From positions 81,760-145,759 of the forward strand of contig JADZBE010000027.1 of the NCBI GenBank assembly GCA_020852275.1: DNA of 64,000 nt, in the 5' to 3' direction. Made by a program: the position numbers and the translations under genes. Positions 18,429-26,648 of the stretch are shown here, piece by piece. Under the pieces are notes generated by a model. The model saw only the letters and a list, made by a program, of their open reading frames with translations. It searched no databases and had not been told where the DNA came from. Every line of letters starts with the position of its first letter. The stretch's first letter is position 1. Origin of the DNA: Phycisphaerales bacterium (lineage in GTDB: Bacteria; Planctomycetota; Phycisphaerae; UBA1845).

Positions 18429-19178
18429 ATGACCCAAGTGAAACAGCCGGACGGTCTGAGCCGTTCTTCATGGCTTGCCGCGGGACTGGCCGCGGGGATC
18501 GTGCTGGCGGGGGGAATCGGCTACCGCGTGGCGGCGTCGCGGATGGGCAGGATGCTCAGCAGCGCGCCGATGCCCAAGGGCACGCTGGCCGGGCTGGCGA
18601 TGGACCTCGACGGCTGGAGCGGGCGGGAGTTCGTTCTGGATGAGAAGCTGATTCGCGCGACGGACACGGACGATCACGTGTGCCGGCAGCTCACGTCGCG
18701 GCAGGGACTGCCGCAGGTCATGCTCTTCGTCGGCTACGGCATCAACCTGCGCGACCTGACGCCGCACCGTCCTGAAGTCTGCTACATCGGGCAGGGCTGG
18801 ACGCAGATTGGCGCCGACACGATCGCGCTGCCGCTTCCGGACGGCGGAAAGCTGCCCTGCCGGTTGTTTCGGTTCCGCAAGGGGGACCTCAGTCCGCGCG
18901 TGACGGTGGTGCTGCACTACTACCTCGCCGACGGGAACCGCGGCGCGGACGTGGACTGGCTCCTCGACGCGGCGCTGCGCGGGTCGAGCCGAGCACATTA
19001 CGCGGCGCGCGTGCAAATCGAATGTCCAGCGCCCGACGTGCCCGACGGCGTCGAGCGGGCGATGCAGTCGGTGCAGCGCGTCGCGCAGGCGTCGGCAGGT
19101 CCGATCCTGGACCTCATGCCGCGGCTCGAAAGCGGCGACGTCCCGGCCTCACCCGCGGCGGGAGGAGGTTCGCCATGA
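18429..19178 (+). CDS. Exosortase-associated EpsI-family protein
   Basis: 249 aa. An N-terminal membrane anchor (WLAAGLAAGIVLAGGIGYRVAA) precedes an EpsI domain. The diagnostic region HRPEVCYIGQGW has the conserved His, Glu and Cys, preceded by VMLFVGYGINL and followed by a LFRFRKGD and VVLHYYLADG segment. EpsI-type proteins accompany exosortases in EPS/PEP-CTERM-type export systems. The stop overlaps the exosortase start as ATGA, so the two are translationally coupled. An in-frame TTG at 18411 is an alternative start. No EPS glycosyltransferases are adjacent. Confidence 0.85.
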   Translation: MTQVKQPDGLSRSSWLAAGLAAGIVLAGGIGYRVAASRMGRMLSSAPMPKGTLAGLAMDLDGWSGREFVLDEKLIRATDTDDHVCRQLTSRQGLPQVMLFVGYGINLRDLTPHRPEVCYIGQGWTQIGADTIALPLPDGGKLPCRLFRFRKGDLSPRVTVVLHYYLADGNRGADVDWLLDAALRGSSRAHYAARVQIECPAPDVPDGVERAMQSVQRVAQASAGPILDLMPRLESGDVPASPAAGGGSP

Positions 19179-20197
19179 GCACGCATCATCCGGCGACATC
19201 GGCGCCCGAGGACGCTCGCGGTGGCGCGCTGTCCTTCGACGGAAGTCACGCGGGCGCGGCGCACCACGCTGCCGCACTCGAGAGTCGCTCCGGCGACGCA
19301 AGCATCCCGACGCCGTGTTGCGAAGCCGCGTCGCCCTCTCGCGCCAACCGACAGCTTGCATGGGTCGTCGCAGTCCTGCTGGCGATGCTTGCCGGGTCCT
19401 ACTGGCCTGTACTCACGGAACTGGCGCGCGACTGGGCGTCGAACGAGGACTACTCGGCGGGCATGTTCGTGCCGGCCGTGGCCGCGTACCTGGTGTGGGA
19501 AAAACGCAAGGGACTTGCATGTGTCGGCGGCGCGCCGTTCTGGGGCGCGGTCGTGTTGATTCTGGCGGCGGAGGCGGCGCGGCTTCAGGGGTTAAGCGAC
19601 CTGCGGCAATCCGTGGAGCGCTATGCGCTGGTGCTGGAGACGATGGGCGTCGTGCTTCTCGTCGGCGGGCTGCCGGTATTCCGCCGCGTCGGGTGGATTC
19701 TCGTGTTCCTCTTCCTCATGGCGCCGCTTCCGGGCAGCGTGCACAACGCGATTTCAGGTCCGATGCAGAACCAGGCCACTTCGGCCGCGAATTTCGTCCT
19801 CGAGCTGATGGGCATCGCCGTGCGGCGCGAGGGCAACATCCTGACGCTCAACGACCGGGTGCAAGTCGGCGTGGTCGAGGCGTGCAGCGGACTGAGAATG
19901 ATGACCACGTTCGTGATCGTGGCGTCGTTTTTGGCGCTGTCGATCCGGCGGCCGCGCTGGCAGCGGGCGGCGCTCGTCATTTCGAGCGTGCCCGTGGCGG
20001 TGGCCTGCAACGTCGTCCGCGTGGTGTCCACGGCCTGGCTGCTGCTGGCGACGGACGGCAGCAAGGCGGTCGAGACGTTCTTCCACGACTTCGCGGGTTA
20101 CGCCATGATGCCCATCGCCGTCGTGCTGCTGGTGGCGGAGTTGTGGCTGATGTCGAAGCTGGTGATTGAGGATCCGCCGGCACGGACGACGGGGTGA
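19175..20197 (+). CDS. Exosortase (membrane-embedded cysteine transpeptidase)
   Basis: 340 aa with about eight predicted membrane segments after a variable 60-residue cytoplasmic N-terminus. The exosortase/archaeosortase catalytic triad is visible: Cys about 237 in VVEACSGLRMM, Arg about 282 in CNVVRVVSTAW and His about 304 in FFHDFAGYAMM. Such enzymes process short C-terminal sorting tags (for example PEP-CTERM) on secreted proteins. GGAGGAGG precedes the ATG at 19175, and the gene is coupled to the EpsI gene. I found no protein in this window with a recognisable PEP-CTERM tail, so its substrates must be encoded elsewhere or carry another tag. Confidence 0.92.
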   Translation: MSTHHPATSAPEDARGGALSFDGSHAGAAHHAAALESRSGDASIPTPCCEAASPSRANRQLAWVVAVLLAMLAGSYWPVLTELARDWASNEDYSAGMFVPAVAAYLVWEKRKGLACVGGAPFWGAVVLILAAEAARLQGLSDLRQSVERYALVLETMGVVLLVGGLPVFRRVGWILVFLFLMAPLPGSVHNAISGPMQNQATSAANFVLELMGIAVRREGNILTLNDRVQVGVVEACSGLRMMTTFVIVASFLALSIRRPRWQRAALVISSVPVAVACNVVRVVSTAWLLLATDGSKAVETFFHDFAGYAMMPIAVVLLVAELWLMSKLVIEDPPARTTG

Positions 20198-20342
20198 AGC
20201 GCGCGGGCGTTGGAGGCGGTTGAGGCGTCCCGTGTTCGGAGATCGGCGCGTTGGCGCGCCGCGACGGCGAGATTCGGCTGAAAGGACGCGGCGTTCCCGT
20301 CCGCGGGCTACCCGCATGCTCGCCAACCCCTAGAATGACGTC

Positions 20343-21692
20343 ATGTCGGCACACCCATCCGCGTCCACGGGCTTTCGTTGCGACGAGTCGTTTGCGCGGG
20401 AGCTGGACCTCGCGGATCCGCTCGCGCGGCGGCGCGACGCCTTTCACCTTCCCCTGCGCGGGGACGGCTCGCCGGCGATTTACTTCTGCGGAAATTCGCT
20501 GGGGTTGCAGCCCAGGACCGTGCGCGACGCGATCGACCAGGAGCTGGAGGACTGGGCGCGGCTGGCGGTGGACGCGCACTTCGACGGGCGAACGCCGTGG
20601 TATTCGTATCACGAGGTGCTGCGCGAAAGCGGCGCGAGGCTCGTCGGGGCGCTGCCCGGCGAAGTCGTGCACATGAACGGCCTGACCGTCAACCTCCACC
20701 TGATGATGGTCAGCTTCTACCGCCCGACGCCGCAGCGCTTCAAGATCCTCATGGAGGACGCCTCGTTCCCCTCCGACACCTACGCCGTGCGCACGCAGCT
20801 TCGCTTTCACGGTTTGGATCCGGATTCGGCGCTGCTGATCGCCCGGCCCCGCGAGGGGGAACACACGCTGCGCACGGAGGACGTCGAGGCGCTGCTCGAC
20901 CGCGAGGGGGAGCGGATCGCGCTCGTGCTGCTGGGCGGCGTGAATTACTTCAGTGGGCAGGTGTTCGACATGGAGCGGATCGCGCGCGCGGCGCGGGCGC
21001 GCGGGTGCGTGGTGGGTTTTGATCTGGCGCACGCCGCGGGCAACGTGCCGCTGCGCCTGCACGACTGGGGCGTGGATTTCGCCGCGTGGTGCACCTACAA
21101 GTATCTCAACTGCGGACCCGGATCGGTGGCGGGGTGCTTCGTGCACGAGCGCCATCACCGCGACGCCTCGCTTCCGCGCCTCGGAGGCTGGTGGGGCAAC
21201 GACCCCTCAACGCGCTTCCGCATGCACCTTAACCGCGAGTTCGTCCCGGTCGCCGCGGCGGATGCCTGGCAGCTCTCCAATCCGCCGATCCTGTCGATGG
21301 CCGCGCTGAAGGCGTCGCTGGCGATCTTTGACGAAGTGGGCATGACCGCGCTGCGCGAGAAGTCCGGGAAGCTCACGGGGTACTTGCAATACCTCATCGA
21401 CCGCGCCGGATGGCAACCCCATGCGTCCGGGGAGTCCGCGCGGGCTGAAGTCCAAGGCTCGCCCACGGACGCTCGCTACGAAGTCATCACCCCGCGGGAA
21501 GAGCGCGCCCGCGGCTGCCAGCTTTCAATCCTCGTCCACGACCGCCCGAAGGAGCTGCTGCACAAGCTGCACGCCGAGGGCGTGGTCTGCGACTTCCGCG
21601 AGCCGAACGTCATCCGCGTCGCGCCGGTTCCGCTGTACAACACGTATCACGAAGTCTGGCGTTTCGCCCAGGTGCTGGCGCGGCACGCGTGA
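20343..21692 (+). CDS. kynU: Kynureninase
   Basis: PLP enzyme that cleaves kynurenine to anthranilate and alanine. 449 aa; FDLAHAAGNVPLRLHDWGVDFAAWCTYKYLNCGPGS holds the PLP-phosphate/pyridine Asp, the DWGVDFA stretch and the Schiff-base Lys in TYKYLN, all canonical for KynU. GGWWGNDPSTRF and a C-terminal RPKELLHKLHAEGV-like part complete the family pattern. It starts at ATG 20343 with only a weak ribosome site. No other tryptophan-catabolism or quinolinate gene is adjacent; the hairpin 65 nt downstream may end its transcript from the far side. Confidence 0.93.
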   Translation: MSAHPSASTGFRCDESFARELDLADPLARRRDAFHLPLRGDGSPAIYFCGNSLGLQPRTVRDAIDQELEDWARLAVDAHFDGRTPWYSYHEVLRESGARLVGALPGEVVHMNGLTVNLHLMMVSFYRPTPQRFKILMEDASFPSDTYAVRTQLRFHGLDPDSALLIARPREGEHTLRTEDVEALLDREGERIALVLLGGVNYFSGQVFDMERIARAARARGCVVGFDLAHAAGNVPLRLHDWGVDFAAWCTYKYLNCGPGSVAGCFVHERHHRDASLPRLGGWWGNDPSTRFRMHLNREFVPVAAADAWQLSNPPILSMAALKASLAIFDEVGMTALREKSGKLTGYLQYLIDRAGWQPHASGESARAEVQGSPTDARYEVITPREERARGCQLSILVHDRPKELLHKLHAEGVVCDFREPNVIRVAPVPLYNTYHEVWRFAQVLARHA

Positions 21693-21757
21693 AAACTTCA
21701 TCCGAGCCGGCGCCGGCGGCACACCGTCGCGGTGCGGCGCCGGCAGGAGAAACACAA

Positions 21758-21786
21758 AGGGACGACCCGGCATCCGGATCGTCCCT
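21758..21786 (-). terminator. Hairpin terminator between kynU and the Cys-rich gene
   Basis: Arms AGGGACGA (21758-21765) and TCGTCCCT (21779-21786), with an inner CCGG/CCGG pairing. On the minus strand it is followed by CTTTGTGTTTCTCC, a T-rich tail, and it starts about 20 nt after the stop of the minus-strand Cys-rich gene. Confidence 0.75.
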
Positions 21787-21807
21787 CGGAGTCAGACAGC
21801 CGGCGGA

Positions 21808-22197
21808 TCAACCGCCGTGACACTCGATGGCGCAATGCTCCCGGCGTTCCTGGGCCGCCCGCTTGCAGCGGCGGAAGCACGCCCGGTCATCGCCGCACTC
21901 GGCGCGGCAACGCTCCAGCCCCTCGCAGTAGCCGGCGCAGCAGCGCAGCCCGCATTCGACGGTCCCGATGCACGCGTGAAACTGCTCTTCGGCCCGCGCG
22001 CGGCAGGCGCGGAGGCATTCCTCGTTGCCCTGGCATTCCTCTTCGCACACGCGAAGCTGGTGATGGAACGCCTCCTCGCAACGGGCGCGCCCCTCCGCCG
22101 CCGCGTGCTCGCAGCGACGACGGCACCCCGCGTTCGCGTTGTCGGCCCACAGACCGACCACCAACGCCACTGCGGCCAACGTCAACAGATTTCTCAT
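21808..22197 (-). CDS. Small secreted cysteine-rich protein with C-x3-C repeats
   Basis: 129 aa. A signal peptide (LLTLAAVALVVGLWADNANAG) is followed by about 106 mature residues containing 18 cysteines. They are arranged mainly as C-x3-C units (CRRRC, CEEEC, CLRAC, CRAEC, CFRRC, CAIEC) separated by charged, helix-prone stretches rich in Glu, Arg and Ala. GAGGAGG lies 7 nt upstream of the ATG, a very strong ribosome site. I do not recognise the family. Disulfide-linked helical hairpins in the periplasm or outside the cell seem likely, as does dependence on an oxidase such as the VKOR fusion nearby; metal binding is an alternative. Confidence 0.8.
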   Translation of the reverse strand: MRNLLTLAAVALVVGLWADNANAGCRRRCEHAAAEGRARCEEAFHHQLRVCEEECQGNEECLRACRARAEEQFHACIGTVECGLRCCAGYCEGLERCRAECGDDRACFRRCKRAAQERREHCAIECHGG

Positions 22198-22898
22198 CGC
22201 GATTCCTCCTCAAGAAACGCATGACGGGCAACGCCCGCCGGACGCCGACGGCCGGCACCCTGCCGACCGATCCACTCGAGATTTCAAGCAGGTCGCGGAA
22301 GCGCGCGAATCGACTATGCGCCCGCCCGTCTGATGGCCCGAGAGTGGGTCCACGCGCTCACGGCAAGAACTTCCGGTGCGCGACCCAGCTTCATTTCGAC
22401 TCCCGAAAACCGGGGCAGGCTCCCCACTGCGGCATGCAGGATGGGAAGCGCGAGTCGAGGTCACATCAAGCGGTGCAGGAGCCGCACGGAGGGCGCCCCT
22501 GCAATGGAAATGTCCGGCTCGCCTCGCCCCCGGATCGTGAAATCCGGCGATCGACAGGCGGATCCGCATCCCCAGCGCCCAACCGCGCGGCCCGCTCTCT
22601 GTTCCCAACTGTGAGAGTACGCGCCGCAAAAAGGCCCGGAAAGCATGGTTAGACAGGATTAACGTGGAATCGCGCCGCTTGCGGATAGCCCTCGGTGAGG
22701 GCGCCGGACACAGAACCCGAAGCGCAAGCGAGGGCGGCCGTCCGAGGGCGACTTTCTGATGGCGGCTTCGCGCGGGCGGGCGGTCGTCTTCCGGCGCGGC
22801 GGCTTGGAGCGGCTGATCGGAGCGCAAGACCCTGGCTGGCGCTACGAGTTCGGAAGCGGAGCGCCCTTGCCGGCGCTACGGGTTCGGAAGGGGCCATG
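22198..22898. other. 701-nt intergenic region with no convincing gene
   Basis: Open frames here (22210-22827 minus, 22333-22614 plus) have no domain-like composition and no ribosome sites. The part from about 22700 holds GAACCCGAAGCGCAAGCGAGGG and two direct copies of TGGCGCTACGRGTTCGGAA (22838 and 22872 areas), which look like dispersed repeat sequence. The promoter of the Cys-rich gene should lie near 22200-22300. Confidence 0.6.
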
Positions 22899-23807
22899 CT
22901 AATGGGTGTCGGAGTCGAGCGCGAGGGCGATGCGACCGCCTGACCGCGCCAGGCGCTGGTCAGCCTCCTCCCGGCTGAGACCTGCGGCGTGCATCACCAG
23001 CGCCGACTTGACCCGTCCGCCGGCCTGCTGCAAGAGGCGACCGGCCTCAGCGCGATCCAGTTGCGTCAGCGATTGCAGGATGCGCACGCCCCGATCCGTC
23101 AGCTTGGCGTTCGCGTTGCAGTTCACGTCCACCATGAGGTTCTCATGCACCTTGCCCAGTCGCGTCATGGACAGAGTCGTCACCATGTTCAGCACGAGCT
23201 TGGTGGCCGTGCCCGCTTTGAGCCGCGTGCTGCCCGTGAGCACCTCCGGACCGGTGAGCACGCGGATCGACACGTCAGCCTCGCCGGGGAACTGCTCCCG
23301 CGGGACGCAGGCGAAGAAGACCGTTTTCGCTCCCGACTCGCGCGCCTGACGCAGCGCTCCCTGCACGAACGGCGTCGTCCCGCCGCTGGAAATGCCGAAC
23401 ACCACGTCGCGATCGCCCACGCCCAGCCGCCGCACGGCTTCCGCGCCCGCTTCGACGTCGTCCTCCGCGCCTTCCACGCTGCGGCGGATGGCCGGCTCCC
23501 CCCCGGCGATCACCGCCCGCACCATTGACGGGTCGGTCAGAAACGTGGGGGGGCACTCGGCCGCGTCGAGGACGCCGAGCCGCCCGCTGGTTCCCGCGCC
23601 GATGTAGATCAGCCGACCCCCGCGCTCGAAGGCGCTGACGATCAGGTCGATCGCGCGGCAGATATCCGGCTTGGCGCGCGCGACGGCGAGCGCGACGGTC
23701 TGGTCCTCCGCCGACATGATGTCGAAAGCCTCGGCGGTGGAGAGCCGATCGAGGTGCATCGAGCGCGGATTGCGCTGCTCCGTGTCAAGATGTCCACGGT
23801 CGTGCAT
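22899..23807 (-). CDS. murQ: N-acetylmuramic acid 6-phosphate etherase
   Basis: Cleaves the lactyl ether of MurNAc-6-P to give GlcNAc-6-P and D-lactate in cell-wall recycling. 302 aa from ATG 23807; the N-terminal TEQRNP motif fixes the start. The SIS-domain core has YIGAGTSGRLGVLDAAECPPTF, the substrate and catalytic Glu region, then VVFGISSGGTTPFV and LKAGTATKLVLNMVTT. It ends with a UBA-like helical part (AGLSREEADQRL). Length and motifs match MurQ. No MurNAc transporter or kinase gene is adjacent, so it stands alone. Confidence 0.95.
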   Translation of the reverse strand: MHDRGHLDTEQRNPRSMHLDRLSTAEAFDIMSAEDQTVALAVARAKPDICRAIDLIVSAFERGGRLIYIGAGTSGRLGVLDAAECPPTFLTDPSMVRAVIAGGEPAIRRSVEGAEDDVEAGAEAVRRLGVGDRDVVFGISSGGTTPFVQGALRQARESGAKTVFFACVPREQFPGEADVSIRVLTGPEVLTGSTRLKAGTATKLVLNMVTTLSMTRLGKVHENLMVDVNCNANAKLTDRGVRILQSLTQLDRAEAGRLLQQAGGRVKSALVMHAAGLSREEADQRLARSGGRIALALDSDTH

Positions 23808-23978
23808 GGTCGTGCCTGATTGAATCCGGCCACGGAGTTCGTCGCCGGCAACATCATACCGTAACTCAACGGTGCGTCGCGGCGCCGGCGGAGAAGGATT
23901 CACAGGGCGACCGCCCGCGGAGCATTGACGATCCCGCGCGCGGCGCGTAACGTTCGCGCGGCGTTTCGGCGAGGCATC

Positions 23979-24788
23979 ATGGCGGCGTTCATCGGCTGGC
24001 AGCACATCAACGGGACCGTGATCAATGCCATCACCGTGGCGCTGGGCAGCGGCGCGGGGCTGCTCCTCTCCCACCGCCTCCCCCAGCGCTACCAGCAGAT
24101 CGTCCTCAGCGCACTGGGCCTGACGACGATCGGGCTGGGCATCGACGCGGCCGTGGTGACCTTCGCCCAGACCGTCGGCAAGTTTCAATCCGCGGTGCTT
24201 GCGCCGCAGACGTACGGCGCGCGGCTGGCAATGGTGATGATCTCCTCGCTGGTCATCGGCAGCATTCTCGGCACGGCGCTGCGGCTGCACGAGCGCATCG
24301 AAGGCTTCGGCGAGTGGGTCCATGCCCGCTTCGGCGGCGGCGAGGGCGGGAAGCGCTTCGCGGAAGGGTTCCTCACCGCCAGCGTGATTTTCTGCGTTGG
24401 ACCGCTGACGCTGCTGGGTTGCCTGCGCAACGGCTCGCAGGGCGATCCGAGCTATCTGTACATCAAGTCGGCGCTGGACGGATTCTGCTCAATGGCGCTG
24501 GCCTCGACGATGGGCTGGGGCGTGGCGCTGAGCATCGTGACGGTGCTGGTGTTTCAGGGCGGGCTTTCGGCGCTGGCGTTCGCCTTCGCGGACCCGCTTC
24601 CGGAAGTCTCGCGCAACATGATGACCTGCGTCGGCGGCGTGCTCATGCTCGGCACGGCGCTAATGATTCTCGACATCAAGAAGATTCCGGTGGCCAACAT
24701 GCTCCCGGGCATCTTCCTGCCGCCGGCAGCAATCTTTTTGGTGGAACTGTACTGGCGCGGACTGCTGTCGCCGGCAGGCTCCGGCTAA
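23979..24788 (+). CDS. DUF554 family integral membrane protein
   Basis: 269 aa with about seven hydrophobic segments. The N-terminal GTVINAITVALGSGAGLLL and the central SVIFCVGPLTLLGCLRNGSQGDPSYLYIKSALDGF-type stretch are hallmarks of DUF554 (YdfK-like) proteins, whose transport function is unproven. ATG 23979 has GAGGC upstream; the earlier in-frame start at 23925 has a basic, unlikely N-terminus. It is divergent from murQ. Function unknown. Confidence 0.88.
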   Translation: MAAFIGWQHINGTVINAITVALGSGAGLLLSHRLPQRYQQIVLSALGLTTIGLGIDAAVVTFAQTVGKFQSAVLAPQTYGARLAMVMISSLVIGSILGTALRLHERIEGFGEWVHARFGGGEGGKRFAEGFLTASVIFCVGPLTLLGCLRNGSQGDPSYLYIKSALDGFCSMALASTMGWGVALSIVTVLVFQGGLSALAFAFADPLPEVSRNMMTCVGGVLMLGTALMILDIKKIPVANMLPGIFLPPAAIFLVELYWRGLLSPAGSG

Positions 24789-25083
24789 CGGCCGAGCGCG
24801 CCCGCACGGCGCGTAAAAGTCCGATAACTACTGGCGATTCGTTTGCCCGATCACACAGTACTATGCGAACACATGCGGTTACTGGCAGATCTTTCGGTGC
24901 AAAGCGCAGGATGCGAGGGGGTTCTTGGGTGAAGATCGGGGGCGGGTATCGAAGGCGCGGGCAGCCGGCCCCGCTGCTGGCGGGGCGGCGGATCGACTGG
25001 CCTGTAAAGCCGGCCCTTCGCAGCATCAAGGGCATCGAAGTGCAGCGACATCAAGGTCGCCCGCGCCATATGGAGCTACATTC

Positions 25084-25806
25084 ATGACTCGACCCAAGTA
25101 CCGGCGCGTGCTCCTGAAGATCAGCGGCGAGGGGCTTTGCCGCGCCGGCGGGTTCGGCATTGACGGCGAGGTGCTCGGACGCATCGCCCGCGAGATCAAG
25201 CTCGTCGCCGACCTTGGCATCCAGCTCTGCATCGTCGTCGGCGGCGGCAACATCATCCGCGGCAGCAGCCTCGCCAAGGACTCGCCCATCGAGGAAGTCA
25301 CCGGGCACTACATGGGCATGCTCGCCACCGTCATCAACGCGCTGGCGATCCAGGACACGCTGGAGTCGCTGGGGCTGGTCACGCGCGTCCAGAGCGCCGT
25401 CGCCGTGGACCGCGTGTGCGAGCCGTTCACCCGCCGCCGCGCCCTGCGCCACCTGGAAAAAGGGCGCGTCGTCATCTTCGCCGGCGGTACGGGCAACCCC
25501 TTTGTCACCACCGACTCCGGCGGCGCGCTCCGCGCCAGCGAAATGCAGGCCGATGTGCTGCTCAAAGCCACGAAAGTGGACGGCGTGTACACCGCTGATC
25601 CGAAGATAGACCCCTCGGCGCAGCACATCGCGTGCCTCACGTTTCAGGAAGTCATCGACAAGCGGCTCGCGGTGATGGACGTGGCCGCCGTCGAGCTGTG
25701 CCGCCAGAACAACATCCCGATCATCGTGTTCAACCTGTACGCGCCGGGCAACATGCGCGCCGTGTGCGAAGGGCAGCAGATTGGGACGCTGATCGACGGG
25801 GGATGA
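25084..25806 (+). CDS. pyrH: UMP kinase
   Basis: Phosphorylates UMP to UDP with ATP in pyrimidine nucleotide synthesis. 240 aa of amino-acid-kinase fold: RVLLKISGEGL at the N-terminus, CIVVGGGNIIRG, GHYMGMLATVINALAIQDTLE, VIFAGGTGNPFVTTDSGGALRASE and VDGVYTADPK, all UMP-kinase signatures. The ATG at 25084 is unambiguous from the family N-terminus. It is followed by frr after 171 nt, a common bacterial order; rpsB and tsf, which usually precede pyrH, are absent here. Confidence 0.96.
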   Translation: MTRPKYRRVLLKISGEGLCRAGGFGIDGEVLGRIAREIKLVADLGIQLCIVVGGGNIIRGSSLAKDSPIEEVTGHYMGMLATVINALAIQDTLESLGLVTRVQSAVAVDRVCEPFTRRRALRHLEKGRVVIFAGGTGNPFVTTDSGGALRASEMQADVLLKATKVDGVYTADPKIDPSAQHIACLTFQEVIDKRLAVMDVAAVELCRQNNIPIIVFNLYAPGNMRAVCEGQQIGTLIDGG

Positions 25807-25977
25807 AGCGAGAACGTCAGTCCGGGCGGTTTTTCCAGCGCTTGCGAGGGTGGATCTTCCCGAAGATCCGCGCGAGATGAATCCCGCGGTTCGCCGGACG
25901 CCGCGCTCCCGGCTTGTGCGATCGCCGCTCCGGCGGTTAAATCCCCGGAAAACCCGGCCCCACGGAGAAGAACGATC

Positions 25978-26544
25978 ATGAACCTCGCCGCCATCGAAGC
26001 CGACTGCAAGCAGCGCATGACCAAGGCCGCCGAGCACCTCAAGCAGGAGCTGAAGGGCGTCCGCACCGGGCGCGCGCATCCGGGGCTGGTTGAGCACATC
26101 AAGATCGACGTGCCGTCCTACGGCAGCGTCATGGATCTGAAGGGGTTGGCCAGCATCAGCGTCCCCGATCCCGGCACGCTCATGGTCAAGCCCTTCGACC
26201 CCGGCACGCTCAAGGACATCGAGAAGGGACTGAAAGCGTCGGACCTGGGCATCACCCCGGTCAGCGACGGCAAGATGATCCGCCTGCCCATCCCCGCCCT
26301 CTCCGGCGAGCGCCGCCAGCAGCTCGTGCAAAGCGTCCGCAAGCTCGGCGAGGCCCAGAAGATCGCCGTGCGCAACGTCCGCCGCGACGGCAACAAGGCC
26401 ATCGACGCGCTGGAAAAAGCCAAGACCATCAGCGAGGACGATTCGAAAAAGGCGCAGGAGCGAGTGCAGAAGCTGCTCAAGCAGTACGAGGACGACATCG
26501 ACAAGGTGCTCGCCGAGAAGACGAAGGAGATCGAGACGGTCTGA
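25978..26544 (+). CDS. frr: Ribosome recycling factor
   Basis: 188 aa; with EF-G it splits terminated ribosomes. It has MTKAAEHLKQELKGVRTGRAHPGL at the N-terminus, then SISVPDPGTLMVKPFDP, IRLPIPALSGERRQQLV and VRNVRRDGNKAID, the complete RRF pattern of a three-helix bundle with a beta domain. GGAGAAGAACG precedes ATG 25978. It is probably co-transcribed with pyrH. Confidence 0.97.
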   Translation: MNLAAIEADCKQRMTKAAEHLKQELKGVRTGRAHPGLVEHIKIDVPSYGSVMDLKGLASISVPDPGTLMVKPFDPGTLKDIEKGLKASDLGITPVSDGKMIRLPIPALSGERRQQLVQSVRKLGEAQKIAVRNVRRDGNKAIDALEKAKTISEDDSKKAQERVQKLLKQYEDDIDKVLAEKTKEIETV

Positions 26545-26648
26545 CGCCGCAGCCCGCGGTTCTTGCCCACTCGATGCACCGGGTGCGCTTCGCCGTTTCC
26601 AAAGGCCTCGACCGCGATCCACGGAGCCGGAGCGACGGGAGCCATTTC

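Noticed and set aside
22210..22827. 205-aa minus-strand open frame in the murQ upstream gap
   Set aside because: No ribosome site or domain-like sequence; part of it is repeat-derived.
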